Program-made: the position numbers and the translations under genes
The notes under the pieces: model-generated
Told to the model about the DNA's origin: nothing
The model's database searches: none
Seen by the model: the letters and a program-made list of their open reading frames with translations, nothing else
Shown here: positions 26,036-34,026 of the stretch, one piece after another
Position numbering within the stretch: position 1 is the stretch's first letter
Layout: each line of letters begins with the position of its first letter
Source of the DNA: Streptomyces sp. R41
Lineage (GTDB): Bacteria > Actinomycetota > Actinomycetes > Streptomycetales > Streptomycetaceae
NCBI RefSeq assembly: GCF_041053055.1
Contig: NZ_CP163443.1
Span: 8,415,001 to 8,479,000, forward strand
Length of the DNA stretch: 64,000 nucleotides
Direction of reading: 5' to 3'

Positions 26036-26905
26036 GTGGCTGAGCTGACCCCTGCCCGAACCGTTCTGATCACCGGCGCCACCGGCGGTGTGGGTGGCGC
26101 CCTCGCGCGCAGGCTGAGCGGCGACGGCTGGATCGTGTACGCCGCCCACCGCAAACCCGCGGACGCCGAAGCGTTGCGCGACGCCGGCGTGACCCCCGTC
26201 CTCCTCGACGTGACCGACGAGGAGTCCATCGCGGCGGCCGCGGACGTCGTGGGGCCCCGTCTCGACGCCCTGGTGAACAGCGCCGGAATCATGGGGCAGG
26301 GCCCCGTCGAACTGGTCCCGGCCGAGGCCTGGCGCCGCCAGTTCGAGATGAACGTGATCGGGCAGGCGGCGGTGATCCGCGCCTTCCTGCCCGCCCTGCG
26401 CGCGGCCGGCGGCCGGATCGTGAACCTCGGTGCCGTGTCCGCCCGCGTCACCCCGCCCTTCTTCGGCCCGATCGCCGCCTCCAAGGCCGCCCTCTCGGCG
26501 CTCACCCAGGCCCTGCGGATGGAACTGCGCCACCAAGACGTCAAGGTCTCCCTGATCGAGCCGGGAGCCATGGACACCGCCATCTTCACCACGGCGGACA
26601 AGGCGAGCGCCGACATGGGCTGGGCGGGCTCGCCCGAGACCCAGCACCGGTACGCGGCCGCCCTGGACGCCGTACGGACCGCCGCGGCACGCCAACCGCT
26701 GGGGCCGGTCGCCCCGGCCGTCAACGCCGTCGTACGAGCCCTGACCGCTCGTCGGCCCGCCACGCTCTACACCACCGGACGCGACGGACGGGTGCTCGCC
26801 CTGCTGCGCTTCCTCCCGGACGGCATGCGCGACCGACTGCTGCTGCGGGCGATGGGGGTGACGGCCGAGGCGTTCAGGACGAGCACGGCCGCGATCGTGG
26901 GCTAG
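26036..26905 (+). CDS. Short-chain dehydrogenase/reductase-like protein lacking catalytic Ser and Tyr
   Basis: A 289-residue classical SDR fold: nucleotide loop TGATGGVGGALA (about 13-24), LVNSAGIMGQGP at about 80 in place of NNAG, and the PGAMDT loop. The catalytic set is gone. The region usually reading NISS is NLGAVSA (Ser replaced by Ala), and the YxxxK motif reads I-A-A-S-K in FFGPIAASKAAL (Tyr replaced by Ile), with only the Lys left. Most relatives here read FGPYAASK. It may bind NAD(P) without reducing. GTG start with AAGGCGG upstream. The TAG stop overlaps the left end of a MITE. Confidence 0.82.
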   Translation: MAELTPARTVLITGATGGVGGALARRLSGDGWIVYAAHRKPADAEALRDAGVTPVLLDVTDEESIAAAADVVGPRLDALVNSAGIMGQGPVELVPAEAWRRQFEMNVIGQAAVIRAFLPALRAAGGRIVNLGAVSARVTPPFFGPIAASKAALSALTQALRMELRHQDVKVSLIEPGAMDTAIFTTADKASADMGWAGSPETQHRYAAALDAVRTAAARQPLGPVAPAVNAVVRALTARRPATLYTTGRDGRVLALLRFLPDGMRDRLLLRAMGVTAEAFRTSTAAIVG

Positions 26906-27118
26906 GGCCTGTCTGACAATTTCCGTCGTCGCCCGGAGGGCGGCCTCGGGGCGTCAGGTGCGTGCTCTCGGCGTGCCGGGCGAAGGCCCTCGTACTGGAC
27001 GTACTTGGGTCCGCGCCCGGTGCGGCGAAGGGGGTCCCCCGCCCGAGCCGAAGCCGGTTCGAGGGTGGGGGCGCGTGCATGGCGTCGCGGGGCAGACGGG
27101 AATTGTCAGACAGGTCCT
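26905..27118. mobile_element. MITE, family B (non-coding, about 214 bp)
   Basis: It is bounded by GGGCCTGTCTGACAATT and AATTGTCAGACAGGTCC, inverted repeats with one mismatch, flanked by CTAG/TA at both sides. The interior is G-rich with a long imperfect hairpin (GGGGGTCCCCCGCCCGAGCC and GGTTCGAGGGTGGGGG) recalling family A. It sits exactly between two convergent genes and its outer bases complete both TAG stops. It fills the whole 211-bp gap; no gene is present. Confidence 0.78.
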
Positions 27119-28193
27119 AGGCCTCGGCCCCCACCAGCGCGACCGTGCGCGAGGCCAGCTCGCTGATCCGTACCCCGTCGAAGCCGAACACCGCGCTGCG
27201 GACGGTGTCCTCCAGCGGATCCTTCCACTGCGAGGGGACCGCGGTGGCCCCGCACAGGACGCCCGCGACGGAGCCGGCGGTCGCGCCGTTCGAGTCGGTG
27301 TCCAGGCCGCCGCGGACGGTCAGTGTGATGGTGCGGGTGAAGTCGCCGTCGCCGTACAGGAGCCCCGCCGTGAGCACCGCGGCGTTCGGGATCGTATGGA
27401 TCCAGCCGAGGCCCGCGGTCTCCTCTGCCACCGTGCTGAGCGTGTCCTCCCAGGTCATCCGGGTCTCGTGAAGCGTGAGCACCCGCCGCACCGTGCGCGC
27501 GAGGCGGCTGCTCGCGGGGATGACGGTCAGCGCCGTGTCCAGGGCGTGCCGCACGGTGGGCGCGGTGAACGCCGCAGAGATCAGCGCCGCCGCCCACATC
27601 GCGCCGTACACACCGTTGCCGGTGTGCGAGAGGACGGCGTCCCGGCGGGCCAGGGAGGCCGCGCGGCGCGGCAGCCCCGGGCAGGTCCAGCCGTAGACGT
27701 CGGCGCGGATGAGCGCGCCGATCCACTCCTGGTAGGGATTGTCGTATGTCGCCGTCAACGGCGGTTTCAGCCCATTGGCGAGATTGCGGTACGCCGCCCG
27801 CTCCGCCGTGAACGTCTGCAGATACGGCAGCCGCAGCAGCCACAGGTCACCGACCTGCTCGGTGCTGAAGGAGAAACCGTGGGTCTCCAGGAGGTCGAGC
27901 CCGAGGATGGCGTAGTCGACGTCGTCGTCCCGGCAGCTGCCGTGGATCCGGCCGCGCACGCACTGCCGCCACTCCGGCCGCAGCTCGAACTCGGCGCTCG
28001 CCGCGCCGTCGCCGGCGGGCTCCGGGAGGTAGTCGGTGAGCGGCAGGGCAGCGGCCTGCCGCAGATAACGGTCGATCCGGTCCCGCGTCCAGTGGTCGCC
28101 CTGCTCGACCGGCTTGCCGAGCATGTTGCCCGCGATCCGGCCCAGCCAGCCCCCGAGGATGCGGTCGGCGAGCTCAGTGCCCACAGGGGTCAT
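27117..28193 (-). CDS. ADP-ribosylglycohydrolase family protein
   Basis: A 358-residue all-helical ARH-fold protein. Metal-site motifs are DDDVDYAILGLD (about residues 89-100) and GGLDTDSNGATAGS (about 295-308), with the N-terminal GGWLGRIAGNMLGKPVE. Such enzymes remove ADP-ribose from proteins or from dinitrogenase reductase, or hydrolyse related N-glycosidic bonds. The first acidic motif of many ARH enzymes near residue 60 (T-E/D-D-T) is less clear here, so the exact substrate class is open. ATG 28193 follows GGAG. It is convergent with the SDR across the MITE. Confidence 0.85.
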   Translation of the reverse strand: MTPVGTELADRILGGWLGRIAGNMLGKPVEQGDHWTRDRIDRYLRQAAALPLTDYLPEPAGDGAASAEFELRPEWRQCVRGRIHGSCRDDDVDYAILGLDLLETHGFSFSTEQVGDLWLLRLPYLQTFTAERAAYRNLANGLKPPLTATYDNPYQEWIGALIRADVYGWTCPGLPRRAASLARRDAVLSHTGNGVYGAMWAAALISAAFTAPTVRHALDTALTVIPASSRLARTVRRVLTLHETRMTWEDTLSTVAEETAGLGWIHTIPNAAVLTAGLLYGDGDFTRTITLTVRGGLDTDSNGATAGSVAGVLCGATAVPSQWKDPLEDTVRSAVFGFDGVRISELASRTVALVGAEA

Positions 28194-28339
28194 AGCTCCG
28201 GTTTACCCAATTCCGGGCGGGCACGCGCGGCATTCCGCGAGCTGGGCGGGGCATGACGGCGGGGGCTTCCTCCGGTTAAGGTCGCAGCGGCGCGACTGCC
28301 TTGACGTGAGCAAGGCCCGGAAAGCAAGGGGAATGCAAG

Positions 28340-29494
28340 GTGGCGGACGCTGCTGTGAATCGGACCCCGCGTGTGCTCATCGCCGCGGACAAGTTCAAGG
28401 GATCGCTGACGGCCGTGCAGGTCGCGGAGCGGGTGACGGCCGGACTGCGCCGATTCGCGCCGCGGGTCGAGGTCGAGGCGCTGCCCGTGGCCGACGGTGG
28501 CGACGGGACCGTCGACGCGGCGGTCGCGGCCGGCTTCGAGCGGCAAGAGGTGCGGGTCGCCGGGCCGCTGGGCGACGAGGTCACGGCCGCGTTCGCGCTG
28601 CGCGGAGACACCGCGGTCGTGGAGATGGCCGAGGCGAGCGGGTTGCAGCGGCTGCCCGCCGGGGTCTTCGCGCCGCTCACGTCCTCGACGTACGGCTCCG
28701 GGGAGCTGCTGCGCGCCGCGCTGGACGCCGGTGCCCGCACGATCGTTTTCGGCGTCGGCGGCAGCGCCACGACGGACGGCGGAGCCGGCATGCTCTCCGC
28801 GCTCGGCGCGCGCTTCCTGGGCGCGGACGGGGAGCCGGTGGCTCCCGGCGGTGCCGCGCTGCGTGACGTCGTGACCGCCGATCTGTCCGACCTGGACCCC
28901 CGGCTCTCCTCCGTCGACTTCGTCCTCGCCAGCGACGTGGACAACCCGCTGACGGGTCCCAAGGGTGCCCCTGCCGTGTACGGCCCCCAGAAGGGCGCGA
29001 GCCCCGACGACGTGGCCACCCTGGACGCGGCCCTCGCCCACTTCGCCACCGTCCTGGAGAAGGCGATCGGTCCCAAGGCCGCCGAGTTCGCGGCCGCGCC
29101 GGGTGCGGGCGCCGCGGGTGGCATCGGGTACGGGGCCCTCGTGATCGGCGCCCGCTTCCGCCCCGGTATCGAGGTCATGCTCGACGTCCTCGGCTTCGCG
29201 CCCGCGCTGGAGCGCGCCACGTTGGTGATCACCGGCGAGGGGTCTCTCGACGAGCAGACCCTTCATGGCAAGGCTCCCGCCGGGGTCGCCGCCGCTGCCC
29301 GCGCGGCGGGCAAGGAAGTCGTCGCCGTCTGCGGGCGCCTCGGCCTGCGCCCCGAGGCCCTCGGCAAGGCGGGTATCCGTCGCGCCTACCCTCTCACCGA
29401 GGTCGAGCCCGACGTCGCGAAGTGCATCGCGGATGCCGGGCCGATCCTGGAGCGGGTGGCGGAGAACATCGCGCGGGACTTCCTGACGGGCTGA
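28340..29494 (+). CDS. Glycerate kinase (GlxK type)
   Basis: A 384-residue glycerate kinase of family I. Hallmarks are LIAADKFKGSLTAVQVAERV (about residue 11-31), ALPVADGGDGTVDA (about 48-61), GVGGSATTDGGAGMLSALGA (about 134-153), a catalytic ASDVDNPLTGPKGA (about 192-205) and TGEGSLDEQTLHGKAPAGVA in the C-terminal part. It phosphorylates glycerate to 2-phosphoglycerate and serves glyoxylate/glycerate use. This links loosely with glyoxylate made by the ethylmalonyl-CoA pathway encoded downstream, though the genes are convergent and not one operon. Start GTG at 28340. Confidence 0.93.
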   Translation: MADAAVNRTPRVLIAADKFKGSLTAVQVAERVTAGLRRFAPRVEVEALPVADGGDGTVDAAVAAGFERQEVRVAGPLGDEVTAAFALRGDTAVVEMAEASGLQRLPAGVFAPLTSSTYGSGELLRAALDAGARTIVFGVGGSATTDGGAGMLSALGARFLGADGEPVAPGGAALRDVVTADLSDLDPRLSSVDFVLASDVDNPLTGPKGAPAVYGPQKGASPDDVATLDAALAHFATVLEKAIGPKAAEFAAAPGAGAAGGIGYGALVIGARFRPGIEVMLDVLGFAPALERATLVITGEGSLDEQTLHGKAPAGVAAAARAAGKEVVAVCGRLGLRPEALGKAGIRRAYPLTEVEPDVAKCIADAGPILERVAENIARDFLTG

Positions 29495-29504
29495 GCGGGG
29501 ATTT

Positions 29505-29590
29505 TCTTCGCCCCCTCCGCCCCTGCCCGTCCCGTACCTGGGGGCTGCCGCCCCCAGACCCCCGCTTAAAAGATTGCGCAGTTCCCCAAC
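29505..29590. repeat. Copy of a dispersed GC-rich intergenic repeat
   Basis: CCTGGGGGCTGCCGCCCCCAG is a hairpin inside a block running from CGCCCCTCC to TTGCGCAGTTCCCC. Nearly the same block, reverse complemented, occupies 63440-63535, and a part of it 13490-13545. It lies right after the glycerate kinase stop. Confidence 0.6.
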
Positions 29591-29620
29591 GCGCCGCAGC
29601 CGAAGAGACCGTCCATAGCC

Positions 29621-29654
29621 GAAGGGCCCCGAACCAACAGGTTCGGGGCCCTTC
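29621..29654. terminator. Strong bidirectional hairpin between glycerate kinase and pssA
   Basis: GAAGGGCCCCGAACC and GGTTCGGGGCCCTTC are a perfect 15-bp stem with an AACA loop, lying 22 bp past the pssA stop and 127 bp past the glycerate kinase stop. There is no T-run of note. Confidence 0.8.
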
Positions 29655-29675
29655 GATCACGTACGAGAAACGCCG

Positions 29676-30530
29676 CTACGGCAGCTGCGCCGCTCGCGCC
29701 TCCCGGCGATTGTCCCGGAAGTTGTTCACCCTCCGAGCGGTAGCGAAGAGGGGAATCACGGCGCCCATGACGAGCTGCAGCGCGCAGCCGGTCTGAAGGA
29801 GCAGCTGGCCACTCGGCGCGTCGAAGGCCCACGCCGCCAGCAGCCCCATGCTGAGCACGATCCAGGAGAGCATCGCCACCGCGAGGCGCCCCCGCGGCTT
29901 CGGGTACTCGACCCGGCTCACCATCAGCCACGCGGTACCGATGATCGCCATGAGCGTGGCGACGAACGGAAGCTCCAGCAGGACGATGGAGACCACGGTC
30001 AGCGCACCGAACGGCGACGGCATGCCCTGGAACGTGCCGTCCTTGACGGTGACGCAGGAGAAGCGAGCGAGTCTCAGCACCACGGCCAGCAGGACCACGA
30101 TGGCCCCGACCGCCGCCACCCGCTGATGCGCGTCGTCCGCGACCATGCCGTAGACCAGCACGAAGTAGGCCGGGGCCAGACCGAAGCTGATCAGGTCGGA
30201 CAGGTTGTCCAGTTCCGCGCCCATGGGGGAGGAGCGCAGCTTGCGGGCGACCAGACCGTCGAAGAGGTCGAAGACCGCCGCGCAGAGCATCAGGATGACG
30301 GCCGTGGCGGCGCTGTGCCGCGCCATGCCCGTCTCCTGGCTGCCGGTGAGGTGCGGGATGAGGATGCCCGTGGTGGTGAAGTACACCGCCATGAAGCCGC
30401 ACGTGGCGTTGCCGAGGGTGAGGGTGTCCGCTATTGAGAGGCGGAGCGAGAGGGGCATCTCCTCCTCGTCGTCCACCTCGTCGGCCTCCGGCACCCAGCC
30501 GGCCTGTGTCTCAGGATCAATCACGGTCAA
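29676..30530 (-). CDS. pssA: CDP-diacylglycerol-serine O-phosphatidyltransferase
   Basis: A 284-residue membrane enzyme with about eight helices. The CDP-alcohol phosphotransferase signature DG-x2-AR-x8-G-x3-D-x3-D is complete as DGLVARKLRSSPMGAELDNL followed by SD (about residues 90-111). It makes phosphatidylserine from CDP-diacylglycerol and serine. Its start lies 14 bp inside the 3' end of the decarboxylase gene, giving a psd-pssA operon for phosphatidylethanolamine. The C-terminal 40 residues, basic and ending NNFRDNRREARAAQLP, are cytoplasmic. Confidence 0.93.
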   Translation of the reverse strand: MTVIDPETQAGWVPEADEVDDEEEMPLSLRLSIADTLTLGNATCGFMAVYFTTTGILIPHLTGSQETGMARHSAATAVILMLCAAVFDLFDGLVARKLRSSPMGAELDNLSDLISFGLAPAYFVLVYGMVADDAHQRVAAVGAIVVLLAVVLRLARFSCVTVKDGTFQGMPSPFGALTVVSIVLLELPFVATLMAIIGTAWLMVSRVEYPKPRGRLAVAMLSWIVLSMGLLAAWAFDAPSGQLLLQTGCALQLVMGAVIPLFATARRVNNFRDNRREARAAQLP

Positions 30531-31164
30531 TTCGAGTCACCCCAGCCACGGTCTTCTGACCGACCTCCACGTCGACCTCGACACCCTCGGGGAGGTAGAT
30601 GTCGACGCGCGAGCCGAAGCGGATCAGCCCGATTCGGTCGCCCTGCTCGACCTTCGTGCCCTGGGGGATGTACGGCACGATACGCCGGGCGACCGCTCCG
30701 GCGATCTGGATCATCTCGATGTCGCCGAGCTCGGTGTCGAAGTGCCAGACGACTCGCTCGTTGTTCTCGCTCTCCTTGTTGAACGCCGGAACGAACCCAC
30801 CGGGGATGTGCTCGACCGAGGTCACCGTGCCGGAGAGCGGCGCGCGGTTGACGTGGACGTTGAGCGGGCTCATGAAGATCGCGACGCGGGTGCGCCCGTC
30901 CTTCCACGGCATGATGCTCTGCACCACACCGTCGGCGGGCGAGATGACCCGGCCCTGGGTGATCTCGCGCTCGGGGTCGCGGAAGAACCACAGCATGCCC
31001 GCCGCGAGCGCGGTGGCGGGTACGGCCACGGCCTTGGCGGCGCCGGAGCGGCGCGCGCGGGCCAGGCTGAGTGCTGCGGTGGCAACGGTCGGGAGAAGCC
31101 ACGGCGATGCTCCGCGCGCGAGGCGGACCCGGCCGCGTGGTGCAGAGGTTTGGCTGTGGGGCAT
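30517..31164 (-). CDS. psd: Phosphatidylserine decarboxylase proenzyme
   Basis: A 215-residue protein of the short Psd type. Motifs seen are WFFRDPERE (about residue 55), ISPADGVVQSI (about 70), FMSPLNVHVNR (about 95-105), NNERVVWH and the self-cleavage site in LIRFGSRVDIYLP (about 177-189). There the Gly-Ser bond is split to give the pyruvoyl group; the usual LGST is FGSR. ATG 31164 is used since AAGG lies 8 nt upstream; the upstream open frame has no family similarity. An N-terminal hydrophobic stretch (about 20-50) anchors it in the membrane. Confidence 0.93.
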   Translation of the reverse strand: MPHSQTSAPRGRVRLARGASPWLLPTVATAALSLARARRSGAAKAVAVPATALAAGMLWFFRDPEREITQGRVISPADGVVQSIMPWKDGRTRVAIFMSPLNVHVNRAPLSGTVTSVEHIPGGFVPAFNKESENNERVVWHFDTELGDIEMIQIAGAVARRIVPYIPQGTKVEQGDRIGLIRFGSRVDIYLPEGVEVDVEVGQKTVAGVTRIDRD

Positions 31165-31289
31165 GGATGACCTTCGTAGCGGATGATGCCGCGCTGCAAC
31201 GGGGGACGGCGGCTTTCCCGGGATCGTACCGGTCGCGGGCCACAACTGGGCAAGCCAGGAAGCCGAGTCGGCGGCCGAAGAGTGTTGAC

Positions 31290-31322
31290 GGGGTGTGATC
31301 TTCTTCTCGAAGAAAACACCCC
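31290..31322. terminator. Hairpin terminator at the end of the ethylmalonyl-CoA operon
   Basis: GGGGTGT and ACACCCC pair around an inner TTCTTC-TC-GAAGAA stem, 13 bp downstream of the mcd stop. It should separate the operon from psd-pssA on the same strand. Confidence 0.7.
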
Positions 31323-31334
31323 GAACCCGGACAT

Positions 31335-32540
31335 CTAGCCCTGGAGTCGATACTCTTCGAGCAACCTGCGCCCGATGATCATTTTCTGGATTTCGGCGGT
31401 ACCTTCACCGATCAACAGCATCGGAGCCTCTCGGTAGAGGCGCTCGATCTCGTACTCCTTGGAGAAGCCGTAGCCGCCGTGGATCCGGAAAGCATCCTCC
31501 ACGACCTCCTTGCAGTACTCGGAGGCGAGGTACTTCGCCATCCCTGCTTCGAGGTCGTTTCGTTCCCCAGAGTCCTTTTTGCGTGCCGCGTTCACCATCA
31601 TCGCATGAGCGGCCTCGACCTTGGTAGCCATCTCGGCGAGCTTGAACTGGATGGCCTGGTGCTGGGCGATCGGCTTGCCGAAAGTGTGACGCTGCTGGGC
31701 ATATGAGACACCCAGCTCGAACGCACGCTGTGCGACGCCGCAGCCGCGTGCCGCTACGTTGACGCGGCCGACCTCGACTCCGTCCATCATTTGGTAAAAC
31801 CCTCGGCCGGTGGTCCCGCCGAGCACACGATTGGCCGGAATGCGCAGTCCGTCCATGATGAGCTCGGTGGTGTCGACGCCCTTGTAACCCATCTTGTCGA
31901 TCTTCCCGGGGATGGTGAGGCCGGGGCGGACCTCTCCGAAGCCGGGCTCCTTCTCGACCAGGAAGGTCGTCATCGACTTGTGGGGCGCGCTCCCCTCGGG
32001 GTGTCCTTCGTCACTCCGGACCAGAACGGCCACCAGGGTGGACGTGCCGCCGTTCGTCAGCCACATCTTCTGACCGTTCAGGACGTACTCGTCGCCGTCC
32101 TTGACCGCTTTCGACGTGATCGCCGACACGTCCGAGCCAAGGCCCGGCTCCGACATCGAGAAGGCCCCACGCACCTCGCCGAGCGCCATGCGCGGCAGGA
32201 AGTAGTCCTTCTGCTCCTGCGTGCCGTGCTGCTTGAGCATGTACGCCACGATGAAGTGCGTGTTGATGATGCCGGAGACCGACATCCAGCCGCGGGCGAT
32301 CTCCTCGACGCACAGCGCGTACGTGAGGAGCGACTCGCCCAGGCCCCCGTACTCCTCGGGGATCATCAGCCCGAAGAGGCCCAGCTCCTTGAGGCCGTCG
32401 ACGATCTGCTGCGGGTACTCGTCGCGGTGTTCCAGCTCGGTCGCGACCGGGATGATCTCCTTGTCCACGAAGTCGCGGACGGTGGAGAGGATCTCCTGCT
32501 GGATGTCGGTCAGACCGGCGGTCTGGGCGAGTCGCGCCAT
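31335..32540 (-). CDS. mcd: Acyl-CoA dehydrogenase, probable (2S)-methylsuccinyl-CoA dehydrogenase
   Basis: A 401-residue flavoprotein of the acyl-CoA dehydrogenase family: FAD-binding FSMSEPGLGSDVSAI and MWLTNGGTS, GVEVGRVNVAARGCGVAQ, RHTFGKPIAQHQAIQ, and the catalytic Glu in LLIGEGTAEIQKMIIGRRL (about residue 383). Family alone does not fix the substrate. The place as last gene of a ccr-ecm-mcl-mch set points to oxidation of methylsuccinyl-CoA to mesaconyl-CoA, the step left without another candidate here. It starts 2 bp after the stop of the MaoC gene. Known Mcd proteins of Rhodobacter are longer, about 550 residues, so assignment rests on context. Confidence 0.85.
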   Translation of the reverse strand: MARLAQTAGLTDIQQEILSTVRDFVDKEIIPVATELEHRDEYPQQIVDGLKELGLFGLMIPEEYGGLGESLLTYALCVEEIARGWMSVSGIINTHFIVAYMLKQHGTQEQKDYFLPRMALGEVRGAFSMSEPGLGSDVSAITSKAVKDGDEYVLNGQKMWLTNGGTSTLVAVLVRSDEGHPEGSAPHKSMTTFLVEKEPGFGEVRPGLTIPGKIDKMGYKGVDTTELIMDGLRIPANRVLGGTTGRGFYQMMDGVEVGRVNVAARGCGVAQRAFELGVSYAQQRHTFGKPIAQHQAIQFKLAEMATKVEAAHAMMVNAARKKDSGERNDLEAGMAKYLASEYCKEVVEDAFRIHGGYGFSKEYEIERLYREAPMLLIGEGTAEIQKMIIGRRLLEEYRLQG

Positions 32541-32542
32541 GG

Positions 32543-33055
32543 CTACTTCTCCGTCTGCTTCAGCTCCGGGCGGCCAGGCTGCTCGCCGCCGCGCTCCTTG
32601 ATGTACGTCTCGGTGGGGACCATGACCTTGCGGCGGAACACGCAGACCAGCGTGCCGTCCTGCTTGTAGCCCTTGGTCTCGACGTAGACGATCCCGCGGT
32701 CCGACTTGGACTTGGAGGGCGTCTTGTCGAGGACCGTGGTCTCGCCATAGATCGTGTCGCCGTGGAAGGTCGGCGCCACGTGCTTCAGCGACTCGATCTC
32801 CAGGTTGGCGATCGCCTTGCCCGAGACGTCCGGGACGGACATGCCGAGCAGCAGCGAGTAGATGTAGTTCCCGACGACGACGTTCTTGCCGAAGTCCGTC
32901 GTCTTCTCCGCATAGTTCGTGTCCATGTGGAGGGGGTGGTGGTTCATGGTCAGGAGACAGAAGAGGTGGTCGTCGTACTCCGTGACCGTTTTCCCGGGCC
33001 AGTGCTTGTAGACCGCGCCGACCTCGAACTCCTCGTACGTGCGTCCGAACTGCAT
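32543..33055 (-). CDS. mch: MaoC-like hydratase, probable mesaconyl-CoA hydratase
   Basis: A 170-residue hot-dog fold protein. The hydratase-2 motif region reads HLFCLLTMNHHPLHMDTNYA (about residues 30-49) with the expected Asp/His environment, and the long central helix continues as NVVVGNYIYSLLLGMSV. Within this operon it is expected to add water to mesaconyl-CoA giving beta-methylmalyl-CoA. Bacterial Mch of Rhodobacter is about twice as long (double hot dog); here one domain implies a dimer. It starts 5 bp after the mcl stop and ends 2 bp before mcd. Confidence 0.83.
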   Translation of the reverse strand: MQFGRTYEEFEVGAVYKHWPGKTVTEYDDHLFCLLTMNHHPLHMDTNYAEKTTDFGKNVVVGNYIYSLLLGMSVPDVSGKAIANLEIESLKHVAPTFHGDTIYGETTVLDKTPSKSKSDRGIVYVETKGYKQDGTLVCVFRRKVMVPTETYIKERGGEQPGRPELKQTEK

Positions 33056-33060
33056 GGTGC

Positions 33061-34026
33061 TCAGGCCTCCGGGGCTTCGAACTTGGACGTGCGCTGCATG
33101 CCGGCGGCCCGGCCCTTGCCCGAGATGACCAGCGCCATCTTGCGGCTGGCCTCGTCGATCATCTCGTCGCCGAGCATCGCGGAGCCCTTCTTGCCGCCCG
33201 CCTCGGACGTGTAGTACTCGTACGCGTCCAGGATCAGCTCCGCATGGTCGAAGTCCTCCTGGGAGGGCGAGAAGATCTCGTTGGCCGCGGCGACCTGGTC
33301 CGGGTGCAGCACCCACTTGCCGTCGAAGCCGAGGGCGGCGGCGCGCTGGGCGACCTCGCGGTAGCCCTCCTGGTTGCGGATCTGCAGGTAGGGGCCGTCG
33401 ATCGCCTGGAGGTTGTGCGTGCGCGCGGCCATCAGGATGCGCATGAGGATGTAGTGGTACGCGTCCGCCGGGTAGCCCGGGGGCTGCTCGCCCACGACGA
33501 GCGACTTCATGTTGATCGACGCCATGAAGTCGGCCGGGCCGAAGATGATGGTCTCTACACGCGGTGAGGCAGCGGCGATCTCGTCAACATTGACCAGACC
33601 CTTCGCGTTCTCGATCTGCGCCTCAATACCGATCTTGCCGACCTCGAAGCCCATCGTCTTCTCGATCTGCGTCAACAGCAGATCGAGAGCCACGACCTGC
33701 TGGGCGTCCTGCACCTTCGGCAGCATGATGCAGTCGAGGTTCTGGCCCGCGCCCTCGACGACGGTCACGACATCGCGGTACGTCCACTCGGTCGTCCAGT
33801 CGTTGACGCGCACGACCCGCGTCTTGCCGGTCCAGTCGCCCTCGTTGAGGAACTTGACGATGGTGTGCCGCGCCTCGGGCTTGGCGAGCGGGGCGCACGC
33901 GTCCTCCAGGTCGAGGAAGACCTGGTCCGCGGGGAGGCCCTGGGCCTTCTCCAGGAAGCGGGGGTTCGAGCCGGGCACGGCCAGGCAGGAGCGCCGCGGG
34001 CGAAGGCGGTTGACGGGCGTGGTCAT
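33061..34026 (-). CDS. mcl: HpcH/HpaI-CitE type lyase, probable beta-methylmalyl/malyl-CoA lyase
   Basis: A 321-residue CitE-like barrel. Motifs: RRSCLAVPGSNPRFLEKA at the N-terminus, FLDLEDACAP (about 42-51), RVNDWTTEW, IEAQIENAKGLVNVDEIA (metal-binding Glu at about 140), IIFGPADFMASI (about 161-172) and the late GFDGKWVLHPDQVAAANEIF. It should cleave beta-methylmalyl-CoA to glyoxylate and propionyl-CoA. The ATG overlaps the mutase stop by 4 bp (34023-34026). A C-terminal extension (about 275-321) is typical of actinobacterial versions. Confidence 0.88.
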   Translation of the reverse strand: MTTPVNRLRPRRSCLAVPGSNPRFLEKAQGLPADQVFLDLEDACAPLAKPEARHTIVKFLNEGDWTGKTRVVRVNDWTTEWTYRDVVTVVEGAGQNLDCIMLPKVQDAQQVVALDLLLTQIEKTMGFEVGKIGIEAQIENAKGLVNVDEIAAASPRVETIIFGPADFMASINMKSLVVGEQPPGYPADAYHYILMRILMAARTHNLQAIDGPYLQIRNQEGYREVAQRAAALGFDGKWVLHPDQVAAANEIFSPSQEDFDHAELILDAYEYYTSEAGGKKGSAMLGDEMIDEASRKMALVISGKGRAAGMQRTSKFEAPEA

